This document shows, in pieces, positions 35,239-45,537 of a stretch of DNA of 64,000 nt. The stretch's first letter is position 1. The number at the start of each line of letters is the position of its first letter. The notes beneath the pieces were generated by a model, which saw only the letters and a program-made list of their open reading frames with translations, was not told the DNA's origin and searched no databases. The stretch comes from Hyphodiscus hymeniophilus. Taxonomy: Eukaryota; Ascomycota; Leotiomycetes; Helotiales; Hyphodiscaceae. Position numbers and translations under genes: made by a program. The DNA lies in assembly GCA_016508695.1 (NCBI GenBank), contig VNKQ01000006.1, forward strand, positions 1,860,001 to 1,924,000. Direction: 5' to 3'.

Positions 35239-35909
35239 AGGTCGATCCGATTACCTGCACCTGGTATGATTCTGGTCGATTCAGATCTTGGTCTCCAAAG
35301 TGATCCCGAGATCTTTGCATTTCTAGGCGTGTGAGCGGGAGCGTTATTATCATCTGGCATTTCCTTGGGGCGAGACTAATAGATCGATAGATGGATACAC
35401 GGGCGTTGAGATACCACTGATGATAAAAGACAATAAAAAGCTTTTGATTCCTGACCGAATCCCCACTTCCTTGTTCCTTGCAACGGTACAGTTCAAGAAA
35501 GACTACACACATTCTCATCCATCTTGTTGCGCTTCCGCTACATGTAATCTCCTACCTAGATGATGGTACTGACACGGACTCCATTCACACGGAAGTCTTC
35601 GAGGTTTATTCTGCTTTTTGTGTGAATGATTCTTCCGAGGTCGGATTGTCCAAACATAGCCTACCACAGCGCCACATACTTCTTGTGCTTGAAGTTGGAC
35701 AGTATTGAGATATTCCCAGTTTGTTACAACGCAAGTTTGATACGATCCTAGTTTGCACTGCAGCAGTTGGCATCGCGCGACAGTATTGCAGTATCATACG
35801 CAAATTAAATTCTCCGGCATCAACTTTTGGTCCTGTGCACATTATTCAGTTCGTTCCATTACTGGCCATCGATCTACACGACGGCCACCCCTCGGCCCTT
35901 CAGCGACAC
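35239..35909. other. intergenic between convergent genes
   Basis: 3' regions of the HAD gene (+) and the WSC gene (-). No supported gene. Confidence 0.5.
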
Positions 35910-37080
35910 TCATGTGAACTTAGCATTAACACACGCAGCCCCGGCAGCACACGACTTATAGAGACTCAAATACGCATTTCCCCCACAATACTCAGACGCA
36001 CTTCCCCCGCACTTGAAGTTGCAATTCGCCAGACTAGCAGCCGTCGACGGCGGCGTCCTTCCGGCAGCGACGGCATTGCCGCACCAGCACTCCCTCGTGT
36101 ACTCCGTACCTGCATATTTGTATCCGCCGGATTTGCAGAAGGCAATGCATTTCTCCTCCGTCATCGCGTCGTCTGCGCTCATGCTTCCAACTAGTGTGCG
36201 GCCGGTGGGAGAGTTCGGGGCGGTCCGCTCTTCGGGTGCACAGCCGACGAAGCTGAAGCCGCTGGATGTCATGTCTGTGAATGGGAGGGCTGATGCGGTG
36301 GGTGCTTTTGTGGATGAGGTGGTTTTAGAGGTGGTTTTTGATGGGGTCGCAGGTTTGGCTGTCGTGGTCGGTCGCACTGTTCCGGTGCTGATGGTTGTGC
36401 CTTCTGGGATCACGATCAACGTTGCTGGCATGCAGAAGTTTGTCGGGTCAGATGCTATTTTGATTGAATCAGCGATATGAGCTCTCGCAACCCTTTTACC
36501 TGCGTACTAGCCTGAGCAGACTTACCGGGATTATTCGGAGGAGTGTATCTGAACTCATATCCCCTGTTGCCCGAAGCTATTCGCAGACAGACCCCTCCGC
36601 CTGTAGGAGAGGTCTCGCGAGTCACAAACTTCAGTTGGGTTTGCAGGTCATTATTGTCTGGATTGCAACCATAGACAGGCTGGAAGATAGCTCTGGGATC
36701 ACCACGCTCGGTCATGAACATCTTTGTTGTGTTGTCGACTGCTGAGTACTGAAGACCTTCTTAGTCTCTTTGATTCACTGAGGATTAACACTCACCTCGC
36801 CATCAATAACTGCATGTATACCTCCATCAGGCCATGTCAAGACGCCCGCAGCCAGAGTCAAGTTCCGGACTGGATCGGGAACTGGCTCCAAGAAAAGATG
36901 CCTGTCACCACCTCCAGCAGCGTTCAAGTTCATGTACTTGTTATGAATGGCTGGATACTTAGGGTTCTGGATCAGAACACCGAAGGGCTTGGTGATCGTA
37001 TTGGAAAGAGTCCCACCAGGAATCGTGCATGCCGTTGTAGCAGTTGCTGCCAACAAGGCTGAAATCAAAGAGTATTGCAT
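35910..37080 (-). CDS. secreted/surface glycoprotein with C-terminal WSC domain
   Basis: Three exons: 36796-37080, 36526-36748 and 35910-36454, giving 350 residues. Signal peptide MQYSLISALLAATATTACT. An N-terminal domain of ~160 residues, with a Cys-spaced pattern (VYGCNPDN, GVCLRIAS, TNFCMPATLIV), resembles the uncharacterised domain often found before WSC in fungi. A Thr/Lys/Ser linker follows, then WSC at ~230-345: FVGCAPE, MTEEKCIAFCKSGGYKYAGTEY, RECWCGNAV, CNFKCGGSASEYCGGNAYLSLY. WSC binds carbohydrate and is used in cell-wall sensors and secreted proteins. There is no transmembrane segment or GPI signal at the C-terminus, so it is probably secreted or wall-attached. Confidence 0.85.
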
Positions 37081-38438
37081 CTCGACAATTGAAACTTCAA
37101 GAGCTCAAATTAGAAAATCTTACAGCAAATCCCAGCATCATTGGGTTGTGATGCGGTACTTATATCCCATGTCCCCAGATCAAAGGTTTATCGAATTCCA
37201 AGTACCGGCCCCATATCTTCTGACTCGCATGATCGCATCAGCCTCGTATTTGCTGTCTCTCGAATTGAGATGGACGCCTTATGTGAGCAGAGCATCTTCG
37301 CAGCAGCAATTGTATGCGATAGGAATCATTTGACCTCACATCCTCCCCCATATGGACGATGTGTTGGAGGAGAGGATGTGCCGTGCGCCGAGCTGAAGTC
37401 AAAAGGGCTCTGCCATGCATAGAGCTAAGACCCTTATTGCTTGGCAAAGTGACCTCGACTGTTCCTCGAGAGCTCGAAGAGTTCATGGTGTTGCGACGAC
37501 ATCTGCTACTTGCGGATGCCATCATACCTTACGGATTGAATCCTACCAAGCACCAGAACTCTGTACAGTCGACTTCTCTAATGTCTTCAATACATTCCAA
37601 CTATGATATATTGATTCATTCCGCTCCCTGTTCTCCTTCGTATCGGGGTGTTCTGCCAACGACGCCAAGCGCCTGCGGCGTTAGCGTATCCTGTGGGCGG
37701 CACCTGAATCCTGAAACATATACAATCAAGAGAAAGGTCCTCATCCTGCGGGGCCAGTTGCTTTTGCAGGTTCGGTATTGAAAACGTATGTGATATCAGT
37801 TCTCACGCTGCACGTAGGTGAGCCCATATCATATAGGACAGCCAAGACCTCAGCGAAGACCGGTGAAAGCGAAAGTCCAGGACTTTTACGTTAAAGATCA
37901 AAAAGAGTGATAAATATCCCCCAGCTTGATTGCAGTGAGGGATCTCAACATTCTTCCAAGTTGAGACCAAGCTGAGACGTTTACATGCCGTACAAATCTA
38001 TTCCGGTGGTCTAATTTTCTTTGCGTCTGAATCGCTTGACCTACCGGGGAACAAAGATGGGCAAAGCTCTACGAGATCCAAGACACTAATCGAACTTTCG
38101 CCTTCTCATATACTTCGAGACTTCGTAGGATACGATTGATACTATTTCGAGAATTATTAGTCAATTCTCACTGGGAGTCAAAGATCATGGGAATACTCTG
38201 ACTGGACAAAGCTTCATGATTTCGAAGCCCTGGCCAGCGAGATTGCTTTGTCTTTTTAAAATAAGTCGTACCCCCCTTTTCTTTGTCGTATCCAAGCGGG
38301 AAGCCTACACCCAGTTCTCGAAGTCGAGGCCAATTCTTTGTGCATTTAATCATATATCTTTGCTTTTTTTCCATCCAGAAGTAATAAGAACGTGGACGAC
38401 CTCGACAAAATAGATCGACCTCGATCGAATTACTGACC
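37081..38438. other. intergenic, no gene recognised
   Basis: Upstream side of the WSC gene; frames at 37238-37781 and 38168-38716 have no family signal and lie antisense to better candidates. No RNA gene was seen. Confidence 0.45.
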
Positions 38439-38819
38439 ATGGAGTTAAGAAATGAAGCCGAACCTGAATACACAATAATAACGTACCGCTTATTCCCAGA
38501 TCCTTTCAGCACAGGAGAATGTTTTCCCATAACAATCAGTTCCAAAACCACTATCCGAGCTCTCAAGAAACGTATTGAGAAAGTGTACAGAAAAAGAAAC
38601 AAGATCTTTCCGGCTGAAGACCTAACAATCAGGCGACGAATCGACGGCACTGAGCCCTTAACGGACAAGATAGTCATCTGGGATATAGGGCATGGCAGCT
38701 TAAGGGCTGGGACCATGCCCGTACATTTAGCTATTTATGTTGGGTGGAATGGTGTGCCGGAGAAATGGGTCCAGACTCAACCGACGGCAATGACGCCGTT
38801 ACTTCTTCAAAGACAATGA
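38439..38819 (+). CDS. small protein with a ubiquitin-like (beta-grasp) segment
   Basis: Open frame of 126 codons. Residues ~12-100 fit a ubiquitin-like fold by pattern: a strand (YTIITYRLFP), FPITISSKTTIRALKKRIEKVY (strand then helix, as in ubiquitin's second strand and first helix), FPAEDLTIRRRIDG, TEPLTDKIVIWDIG (as ubiquitin's LxDYNI) and MPVHLAIYV (a last strand). No Gly-Gly end is visible. The frame stops after a Thr/Gln-rich stretch, but the alternative frame across 38765-38910 continues as coding-like sequence (EVCPKLLALQKRVASFLSKK), hinting at a frameshift or short intron. The fold call is by eye, with no search run. A related second segment lies downstream. Confidence 0.45.
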   Translation: MELRNEAEPEYTIITYRLFPDPFSTGECFPITISSKTTIRALKKRIEKVYRKRNKIFPAEDLTIRRRIDGTEPLTDKIVIWDIGHGSLRAGTMPVHLAIYVGWNGVPEKWVQTQPTAMTPLLLQRQ

Positions 38820-39125
38820 CTGACTCGGATGGGCGAGGGAGTTCGACTGAAGTTTGTCCGAAGCTGCTGGCTCTACAGAAGAGGGTTGCGAGTTTTCTTT
38901 CGAAAAAGTAGCGCTCTAGCCACCGAGTTCTCGTTGTTTCGTAAGAATGTTCACGAAAGCTCAACTGGTGGAAGGCTTCTATCCACGAGGTGATGGCATT
39001 GTATATGTTCTGTGGGTATACCACCTCGACTTTGGTTCATATCGGAGTCAAAGACTGTTCAATAAAAAGTAGAAAAAGACAAGAGGAACGACGAAAGATG
39101 TCGCAGAACACTTCATTACCGCAAT

Positions 39126-40680
39126 AAGCTCAACCCAACACCAGCCTGGAGGATGGCAAGACACCCCTAACGATCAAGATTTACCCTTCAGTAGTCCCAA
39201 ATCGTCCGACAACATGGAACGGCACACGTACTTTCTCACAAGACCAATCACTGGGTGAAGAGACGTTCATTCTTACACTACGCATCGATTCTAACACTAC
39301 TGTCCTCGACATCAAAAACCACATCATGGGTGACCCGCGATTAGGATATCGAACCGATCATAAGATAAGTGATAATCTATCGACTATGGGGAGTTTTCTG
39401 CTGTCAACAGGAGCGCTGTCTCAACACACGTGACTGTCTAGCAACACACGTGAATGTCTCCTGACATGTTGCTGTCTCGTGACTCGCGGCTGTCAACTGC
39501 ACGTGGTCTCTGTCACGATCACGACATTCGCCTAAGTCTAAGGTATTTGTTCCAAGTCTTAGACTTCTTATTAGAACAGGTCGGTGATTGTAGCTGCACG
39601 AGGCATGATGCACGAAGGGGTAGAGAACTGGCGTCCTGACTTGTGAGGCGTCTTAACTCGAGTTATTGGATGGTGTGAAATTAGGGAATGAGGAGGTTTT
39701 GTTAGATTATGCGTTCTTGTTCGGGTTTGTGACAGGGAATCAGGAGGGGGTGAACATTTTGAGATATTGTGTGAAGACTGCAATTTAAACATGCGGCGTG
39801 TTTGTAGAGGAGAGTGTTTGATTATTTGGACTGTTGAGCGGATGGGTGGAGGGGACAGAATGGTCATGAAGTTGTGTACTATGCATTCTACCGAAGTCAA
39901 TTGACTTTTCGGTGGAAACATGTTCGGCCAATATTGAACGTCCCTTTACTCAATCTCCCTTTTACAAGGAGTTCACTGCGTTTAACACAAGTATTTTTGA
40001 CCATGGTCTTGCATTTCTTTGATATTTTACCTCTGAGTAAATACAATGTTACTCTCAACGGTTTTGACATCGAAGTTGAGATCATGAAACTCATTACATG
40101 AGGCCCTTTCGTTTTTTCTTGAGCTGCAAACTATTGCGCCTAGTTCAAAGGGTACTGGAGGATTCGACTGCTGGGCGGATGCACATCTATATTCAACTCC
40201 GAACGTCCAAAGACCGCCAAACGAGAAGCGAAATTCAAACACACACCCGCTGAACTATCAAATAGGATTCCGAAAACAGAAATCAAGCATGAGAGAATGA
40301 AGGTACAGGAAGCGGAGCGGGCGAGAGAGCACAGGAGGCTTTAAAGAAGGAAGACATCAACATGGCGATCGAGGAGCAGAATATTGAGCTCTTGGATGGA
40401 AAGCGCTTGTGTGGATGAGGAGGGTGTTATGGCGAAGGCGTGGCTTTATGGCTTTGCGCAGGGCAGGCAGACGTCGATCATGAATCGGGTGAGATGTGTT
40501 GGGGTCGTTGGCGTTGCGAAGAAGGATTGAGGGTCTTGGGTTGGGAGCTGGGTTGGTTCTGGGAATCAGCTTGTTGCTGGTCGTTATAAGGGAGGACCCC
40601 TTCAAGATAGGTGAGCTTCGTAGTCAGATATCGAAGGACCATACCTTACTTCTCAACTGGGTCCTCTCACTTTAGGAATT
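39126..40680 (+). pseudogene. decayed gene tract with ubiquitin-like and charged helical segments
   Basis: Coding-like stretches appear in changing frames of one strand. At 39126-39434 a frame opens right after a TAA and has no early Met; its pattern LTIKIYP, then TFILTLRIDSNTTVLDIKNHIM, resembles the ubiquitin-like segment at 38439. Further on, separate frames read as a Lys/Glu-rich helix (IPKTEIKHERMKVQEAERAREH), EALKKEDINMAIEEQN and, near 40520-40620, a hydrophobic helix (LGLGAGLVLGISLLLVVI). No single frame joins them, and I cannot build a clean exon set. Decay is the simplest reading, but undetected introns would also explain frame changes. Confidence 0.35.
39422..39461. repeat. two 20-bp tandem units containing CACGTG
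   Basis: Two consecutive 20-bp copies beginning CAACACACGTGA and differing at three positions. Further CACGTG (about 39500) and related CGTGA words follow within 60 bp. Confidence 0.6.
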
Positions 40681-40759
40681 TCTTAACCATCAAGACCCAC
40701 ACTTCGCATGTTCATCTGACCTTTTCATTCTCTCAACATGGCAATATTATACATACAGC

Positions 40760-41408
40760 CTACAGCTTGGCTTTCAAAGCCCCTCCCTCTTTAAATACTT
40801 TATTCAAAGCATCGACCCCCGCCTGCACGACTTGCTGATCCTCCGCTGGCGTCCCAGTGCTCGCCCCAATACCTCCAACCAGCGCTCCCTTGGCGTTGAA
40901 GATTGGCAAGCCGCCTCCGAAGGTAATAAACCTGCCTCCATTGGTATTCCCCAATCTTGATGTTCGTCAGCGTTCTCGAGTTCAGATGTTGATGGGATGG
41001 GCTGAAAGTGGGGTGAGACGACAGACCCAAATGCAGCTCCACCAGGCCACACTACATCTTTGTATAGATGAGTACCTTGACCATGGCCAGCGGCCGTGAA
41101 GGCTTTATCCAGTGCGATGCTGATGCTGGTGATCTTCGCTCCGGGCATGCGGGAGAAATGGAGGAGGTGGGTCTGCCATCAGTTAGAGTCAAGGCAAGTT
41201 CTTGATGAAAAAGGTGACCGAGGTGACATTGATCGATTGAGATCTGACTTGATGATCAACGACAGTAAATAAAGCGACATACCGATGCATCGACCACAGC
41301 GATGTTCATTCCAAGACCCATATCACGTGCCTTTGCCTCTGCTGCGGCTATGGCGATCTTCGCACCCTCGAGAGTGAGGCTCTCACTTGATTGGGTTATG
41401 AGAGACAT
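40760..41408 (-). CDS. GlcG/HbpS family (DUF336) heme-binding-like protein
   Basis: Three exons: 41283-41408, 41027-41172 and 40955-40760, giving 155 residues, typical for the family. The Met at 41408 (MSLITQSSESLTLEGA) is the start. Family features in order: LTLEGAKIAIAAAEAKARDMG, MNIAVVDAS joined across the intron to THLLHFSRMPGA, SISIALDKAFTAAG, and the glycine-rich block FITFGGGLPIF followed by GALVGGIGASTGTPAEDQQV, which forms the conserved C-terminal part. Bacterial relatives are the glycolate operon protein GlcG and the extracellular HbpS of Streptomyces. No signal peptide is present, so this one is probably cytosolic. The fungal role is unknown. Confidence 0.9.
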
Positions 41409-42059
41409 TATCAATAGATTTGTAGGAATTAAGCAAGAGCAGAGGAAATCAAAGGCTGTGTGATATTGGAGTTGGAGAGATGATACGGATCCAAAAAGAA
41501 TGACCCGCACCGTGCGGGGGTGATTTGGAGATCACAGCGGGCACTACCGAGGGGGAAAGGAGAGAGCTGGCTTGGCCTTAGGCATAATGCTTCAAAACAA
41601 ACCTGGAAGTACAAGGAAAAGTAGGAAGATGAACAGATCATGAAGAATAAATCAGATGTATATTTGCAGCAATATAGGTAGACTCAATCGTCGAAGTCAC
41701 GAAACAATCAAATGCTCTTCCTATTGTCAGACATGAATATACGAGGCGCTATTGAAAAGCACTAAACGCGGTCTATTCTTAGCCGTGCAACTTGACGCGA
41801 TTTGGTGCTTCATGGAGAAAGAAACCCCCCAGCCACCTCGATACAGCATCATCATCATCGGACGGACCTCATCGCACAACTAAATCCCAACGACACTCGT
41901 TCACCCAGCAGCATCAATTCACTTGCTCTTCCATCACGAACCTCAAAACTTAGACCTCGATCGGAAAATACTGCGCCTTCCATCCCGTTCCGAACGCACT
42001 TATCTCTCACGAATTGCGATAATCTCAAACTCTCCACGATCCAACGCCGCATACTCAAG
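41409..42059. other. divergent promoter region
   Basis: Between the GlcG-like gene (-) and the ribonucleotide reductase inhibitor (+). The frame of the latter extends upstream to 41802, but that part is low-complexity leader (Thr, His, Ser, Pro-rich). No other gene. Confidence 0.5.
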
Positions 42060-42782
42060 ATGTCTCGGCATCAAGTTAAACGTCCCTACGCCGGATCGCA
42101 ACCCTCAATAACCTCCTACTTCCCCAGCACCTCACCGACATCACAACCCACCTACGCGATATCCCCCCAACCGCTCGACACCCGCTCCCCCTCCCTCCCA
42201 GCGAGTGTCCAGTCGAACCTCCTATCTGTCGGCATGCGCGTACGCAAATCCGTCCCTGAAGGCTACAAGACCGGTACATATTCCGCATTCACGCTCTTCC
42301 AGGACGTCTCGCCTGCAGTTGCGCGAGAGGAGGCGAAGAGATCGGCAGGGGGAATGAGGCCGAGAGCGAGGGAACTCACGCCCTTCTGTGGGTTGTTGAA
42401 GGTTGGTGGCTTGGCGGAGCAGCAGCGGGGCGCTGATGAGTATGAGGGGAGGGGTGTGGGCTACGAGGAGTATGCGGATGAGGATGATGATATGCCTGTC
42501 CTGAGTCAGGGCTCTACGGTGTCGAATGCTAGCACGGCGAGTGCGGGAGTGAATAAAAGAAGATTTGAGGTCGATGATGATGATGACGACGAGGAAGATA
42601 CGAAGGTCCTGGGATTGGGTATGGGTGGAAGAGCGATTGCAGTTCCCAGACGCCTGAGGAAGGGTGGGGAGAAAAGCGTCCGGGTTATGGGGCAGGAGAA
42701 TCTGGGGGATGTGGATTTTGAGGATGCGGATTTTCTGGATTATGGGTTGATTGGTGGGGATGAGGAGATGGGTGGTATATGA
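42060..42782 (+). CDS. ribonucleotide reductase inhibitor, Spd1/Dif1 type, with PIP box
   Basis: Single exon, 240 residues from the Met at 42060 (MSRHQVKRPYAGSQPS), which lies 13 residues before a clean PCNA-binding motif QPSITSYF (residues 14-21, Q-x-x-I-x-x-Y-F). The block NLLSVGMRVRKSVPEGYKTG at ~55-75 matches the conserved core of the Spd1/Dif1/Sml1-type family that binds the small RNR subunit and restrains dNTP synthesis. The rest is disordered, with an acidic DDDDDDEED run and a Gly/Asp-rich end. In S. pombe, Spd1 is destroyed through PCNA and Cul4-Cdt2; here the PIP box keeps Thr but not Asp at degron positions 5-6 and has no basic residue four places after it, so a strict PIP-degron is incomplete. 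Confidence 0.78.
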   Translation: MSRHQVKRPYAGSQPSITSYFPSTSPTSQPTYAISPQPLDTRSPSLPASVQSNLLSVGMRVRKSVPEGYKTGTYSAFTLFQDVSPAVAREEAKRSAGGMRPRARELTPFCGLLKVGGLAEQQRGADEYEGRGVGYEEYADEDDDMPVLSQGSTVSNASTASAGVNKRRFEVDDDDDDEEDTKVLGLGMGGRAIAVPRRLRKGGEKSVRVMGQENLGDVDFEDADFLDYGLIGGDEEMGGI

Positions 42783-43144
42783 ACAGGTTGTTTGTGGCTA
42801 GATCCTAACCATAAGGGCTGTGGACGTTTGACGTGTTGATGTATTGATGATCTTAGGCGTTATTGGATGGAGATGGGAGCGTTGTGTAAATTTCGAGCCA
42901 CAGAGATTACATCCTGGCCACCGCAGGACTGCTGTGTATCAATTCAAGTACAAGGCATATATGTGAAATAACGAGCTATTTTTCTCATCTCGCTCGGTGA
43001 TAAAGAGCGAAGTCCCGAACTCCAGAGTGTGCCAAAGAAGGGTCAAGCACTGCAGTCCTTGAAGCCTCTTGCGACCTGAATCTTCTTCACGCCATAAGCC
43101 CAGCGGCGCTTGATCGTCTAAGTAGCGCGAATAGTAAGGTAGTC
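42783..43144. other. intergenic, no gene recognised
   Basis: 3' side of the RNR-inhibitor gene. No supported feature. Confidence 0.45.
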
Positions 43145-43531
43145 TTACACGGACGACGAGGAGAGCGCCGTCGAGACCTCGAGCCGAGATTTGACTGGAA
43201 TCAGAAAGACGATTCCGAGTTTCGAAAACTGTATCCCAAGCTCGACCCTCGTCCCTCCAGATTTGCTGTCCACGATGTCCACGAGACTACTGCAGTCCCT
43301 GTTCTTGTACCCGCTCCTTCCGAGGGATGGAAGAATTCGTGGTTCCTTCAATGTTTTCATATACGAACTGCGCTTAGAGATAGGAAAGGAGCTCAATAGT
43401 TGGAATAGCTGGTTGGTCATAGTCGTATGATTGGCTGCCGAGCTGTCATTCGTCTCATTCTTGATGGCAATCTTTTGTTTGTTGACCTTTTCTGTCTTCG
43501 CCCGTAAATCAATCAGGATATCCTCGAACAA
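43145..43531 (-). CDS. orphan open frame, possibly a gene fragment
   Basis: 128 codons; the coding-like sequence extends slightly upstream in phase (PEHSLQLFEDILIDLRAKTEKVNKQK), where a stop blocks it before any Met, so the 5' part may be missing. The first third is charged and probably helical. No family recognised, no signal peptide or membrane helix. It may be a remnant of a larger gene or a chance frame. Confidence 0.25.
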   Translation of the reverse strand: MFEDILIDLRAKTEKVNKQKIAIKNETNDSSAANHTTMTNQLFQLLSSFPISKRSSYMKTLKEPRILPSLGRSGYKNRDCSSLVDIVDSKSGGTRVELGIQFSKLGIVFLIPVKSRLEVSTALSSSSV

Positions 43532-43822
43532 TTGAAGCGAGTGCTCGGGCAGTCATCATAGTATAATCCCATAGCTCAGTGGCTTCACCCTGTTCTCTGG
43601 GCAGAGCGTTGTCAGGCCCCTTGCAGAAGAGTCACCCATCAAGCATGTCTTGGATTGATCGATTCGATTGACTGTCAGGTATGATAACTCTCACTTTCAC
43701 TGTCATAGTATTCAGATCTGCAAAACATAATTAAAATATACTGTTACTTTTCTTGCTTAGCCGCAGATCGATATATTAACATAGTACATAGTACATATCC
43801 GTATCACATCGCACCTCCCCGC

Positions 43823-45537
43823 TTAAAGCATGACAACAACCAACCCAGCAGCAGCAGCCGCGGCCATCTCGAAGCCAGCGACGACTCGTCCAGCCGCTGC
43901 GGTCACTTGTAGACCTCCGGCGGAGGTGGTGGGTGTCGCGATACTTCCGGTTCCACTTACAGGAGAAATCAGGTAGGTAGACGTCAAGATTCCGGAGGAG
44001 GTCGAGTTGCTGTAAATCACAGGAGCAGATGAAGGTGTGCCACTCCCAGTTCCAATTGCTGGCGGGGCTGGAGAGCTGGATGGGCTCGATGGAGGCGTAC
44101 CACTTGCGCTACCAACCGCAGGCGGGGCTGGAGAGGTAGAGGGAGCAGATTCACCTGCACTACTTCCGCCTCCCATCGCGGGTGGGACTACAGAGGTAGA
44201 TGGAGCAGATGGAGATGTACCACTTCCGCCTCCCATCGCGGGCGGGACTACAGAGCTAGACAGAGCAGATGGAGATGTACCACTTCCGCCTCCCATCGCG
44301 GGCGGGACTACAGATGTAGACGAGCTCGATGGAGGACCGATTGGAGAGACAGTGATTGAGGTCGTGAGCCTAAGAAACGGAGGTTAGTCATCTCCTCGCG
44401 AGAGTGTTTCGGGAGCAAAGAGGGCAGGCAGTCTTTACTGCGCAGGAGAAAGTTGGAAAAGGAAGTATTTTAAAAGTACATCAGGAAGATGAACCGAGTT
44501 TAGTTGCAATCAAGGAATCTTTGCTTACGTTTTTTCGGTCGCTGTGACAGGGCAAATAGTTGTGTACAGACTGATAGTTTCTGTTGTCAATTGTCCTTTT
44601 CCGGGGCAGTTGGTCACAGTTGAAGCGCACTGTGTCTTCGTGTAGACTGAAGTCGTGTACACTGTTGAAGTGGTCAGTGTGACGCTCGTCGTTCCTCCTG
44701 AAGCCGATGCAGTGGATTGAGCTGTGGTCGAGGAGTTCGCCGGGAAAGTATATGGCGGTGTAGTGCCTGAGGAGCTTGGAGAAGAGCTGGCTGGGTAGGA
44801 ACTTGTTGGGAAAGAGCTGCTTGCCGAGAGTGGTGGGCAGGAGCTGCTTGACGATGAGCTTGTTGGGACAGAGCTGCTTGACGAAGAGCTTGGTGGGGAT
44901 GAACTGCTTGACGAAGAGCTTGGTGGGGATGAACTGCTTGACGAGGAGCTTGTTGGGACAGAGCTGCTTGACGAGGAGCTTGGTGGGGAGGAGCTGCTTA
45001 GGGAGCTTGTTGGAGAAGAGCTGCTTGAGGAGGACGTTGTTGGAGAAGAGCTGCTTGACGAGGACGTTGTTGGGACAGAGCTACTTGAGGAGCTGCTTGA
45101 TGAGGAGCTTGGTGGAGAAGAGCTGCTTGACGAGGTTGTTGTTGGGACAGAGCTACTTAAGGAGCTTGGTGGAGAAGAGCTGCTTGCGGGGGGGCTTGTT
45201 GGGACAGAGCTTGACGCAGTCGCCGTCATGGTATACGTGATGCATGAACAGGCAGAGCTGACCGCAGAGATAACCCCACCGCAGTTTGAAAAGTCGGTGG
45301 GAATAGCAGATGGAGCTGTGGTGGTTCCCGACAAGAATTCAGGGCAGAAGACTTCGGCTTCAGCGTAGAACCGTGCATCGATCAGCTCTCTGTAGCAATT
45401 GTCTTGTTCCTGAAGAAATCGGATTAGCTTCACTGAGCTCGGAGAAGGTGTGAATGGCAACTTACGCAGTTGGGGTAGTCCCAAGCACTGACAGCACCAA
45501 GTACAAGCGCACCCAAGCTCAGGTAGGCACCACGCAT
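43823..45537 (-). CDS. Ser/Thr-rich GPI-type surface protein with internal repeats
   Basis: Three exons: 45466-45537, 44529-45409 and 43823-44369, giving 499 residues. Exon 1 encodes only a signal peptide (MRGAYLSLGALVLGAVSA) and WDYPNC; exon 2 continues with EQDNCYRELIDARF, so a small Cys-containing head (six Cys within ~80 residues, ending SACSCITY) follows the signal peptide. A very long Ser-rich stalk built from repeats follows, then a C-terminal Gly/Pro/Ser repeat block, and finally a hydrophobic end (EMAAAAAAGLVVVML), as for a GPI anchor. It is not a canonical eight-Cys CFEM protein. Introns are 56 and 159 bp. The likely role is wall surface or adhesion, by inference. Confidence 0.8.
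44041..44340 (-). repeat. 60-bp coding minisatellite, five units
   Basis: Five tandem 60-bp units, each encoding 20 residues with core PPAMGGGSGTSPSAPS-like sequence. The three central copies differ at only a few bases; the outer copies are more diverged. The unit length keeps the reading frame of the GPI-type protein gene. Confidence 0.9.
44775..45200 (-). repeat. 15/30-bp coding minisatellite in Ser-rich stalk
   Basis: Tandem array of GAGCTGCTTGACGAGGAGCT-like words in about 15- and 30-bp periods on the plus strand, encoding SSSSS/PPS/PTS runs on the minus strand. Two neighbouring 30-bp copies (about 44883-44942) are almost identical. Confidence 0.85.

Noticed and set aside
38168..38716. 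182-codon minus-strand frame
   Set aside because: Overlaps the ubiquitin-like frame on the other strand and shows no family pattern; possible but unsupported.
44776..45240. 154-codon plus-strand frame rich in CLTRSLLGQS-like repeats
   Set aside because: Antisense reading of the Ser-rich minisatellite in the GPI-type gene, where repeats keep all frames open.
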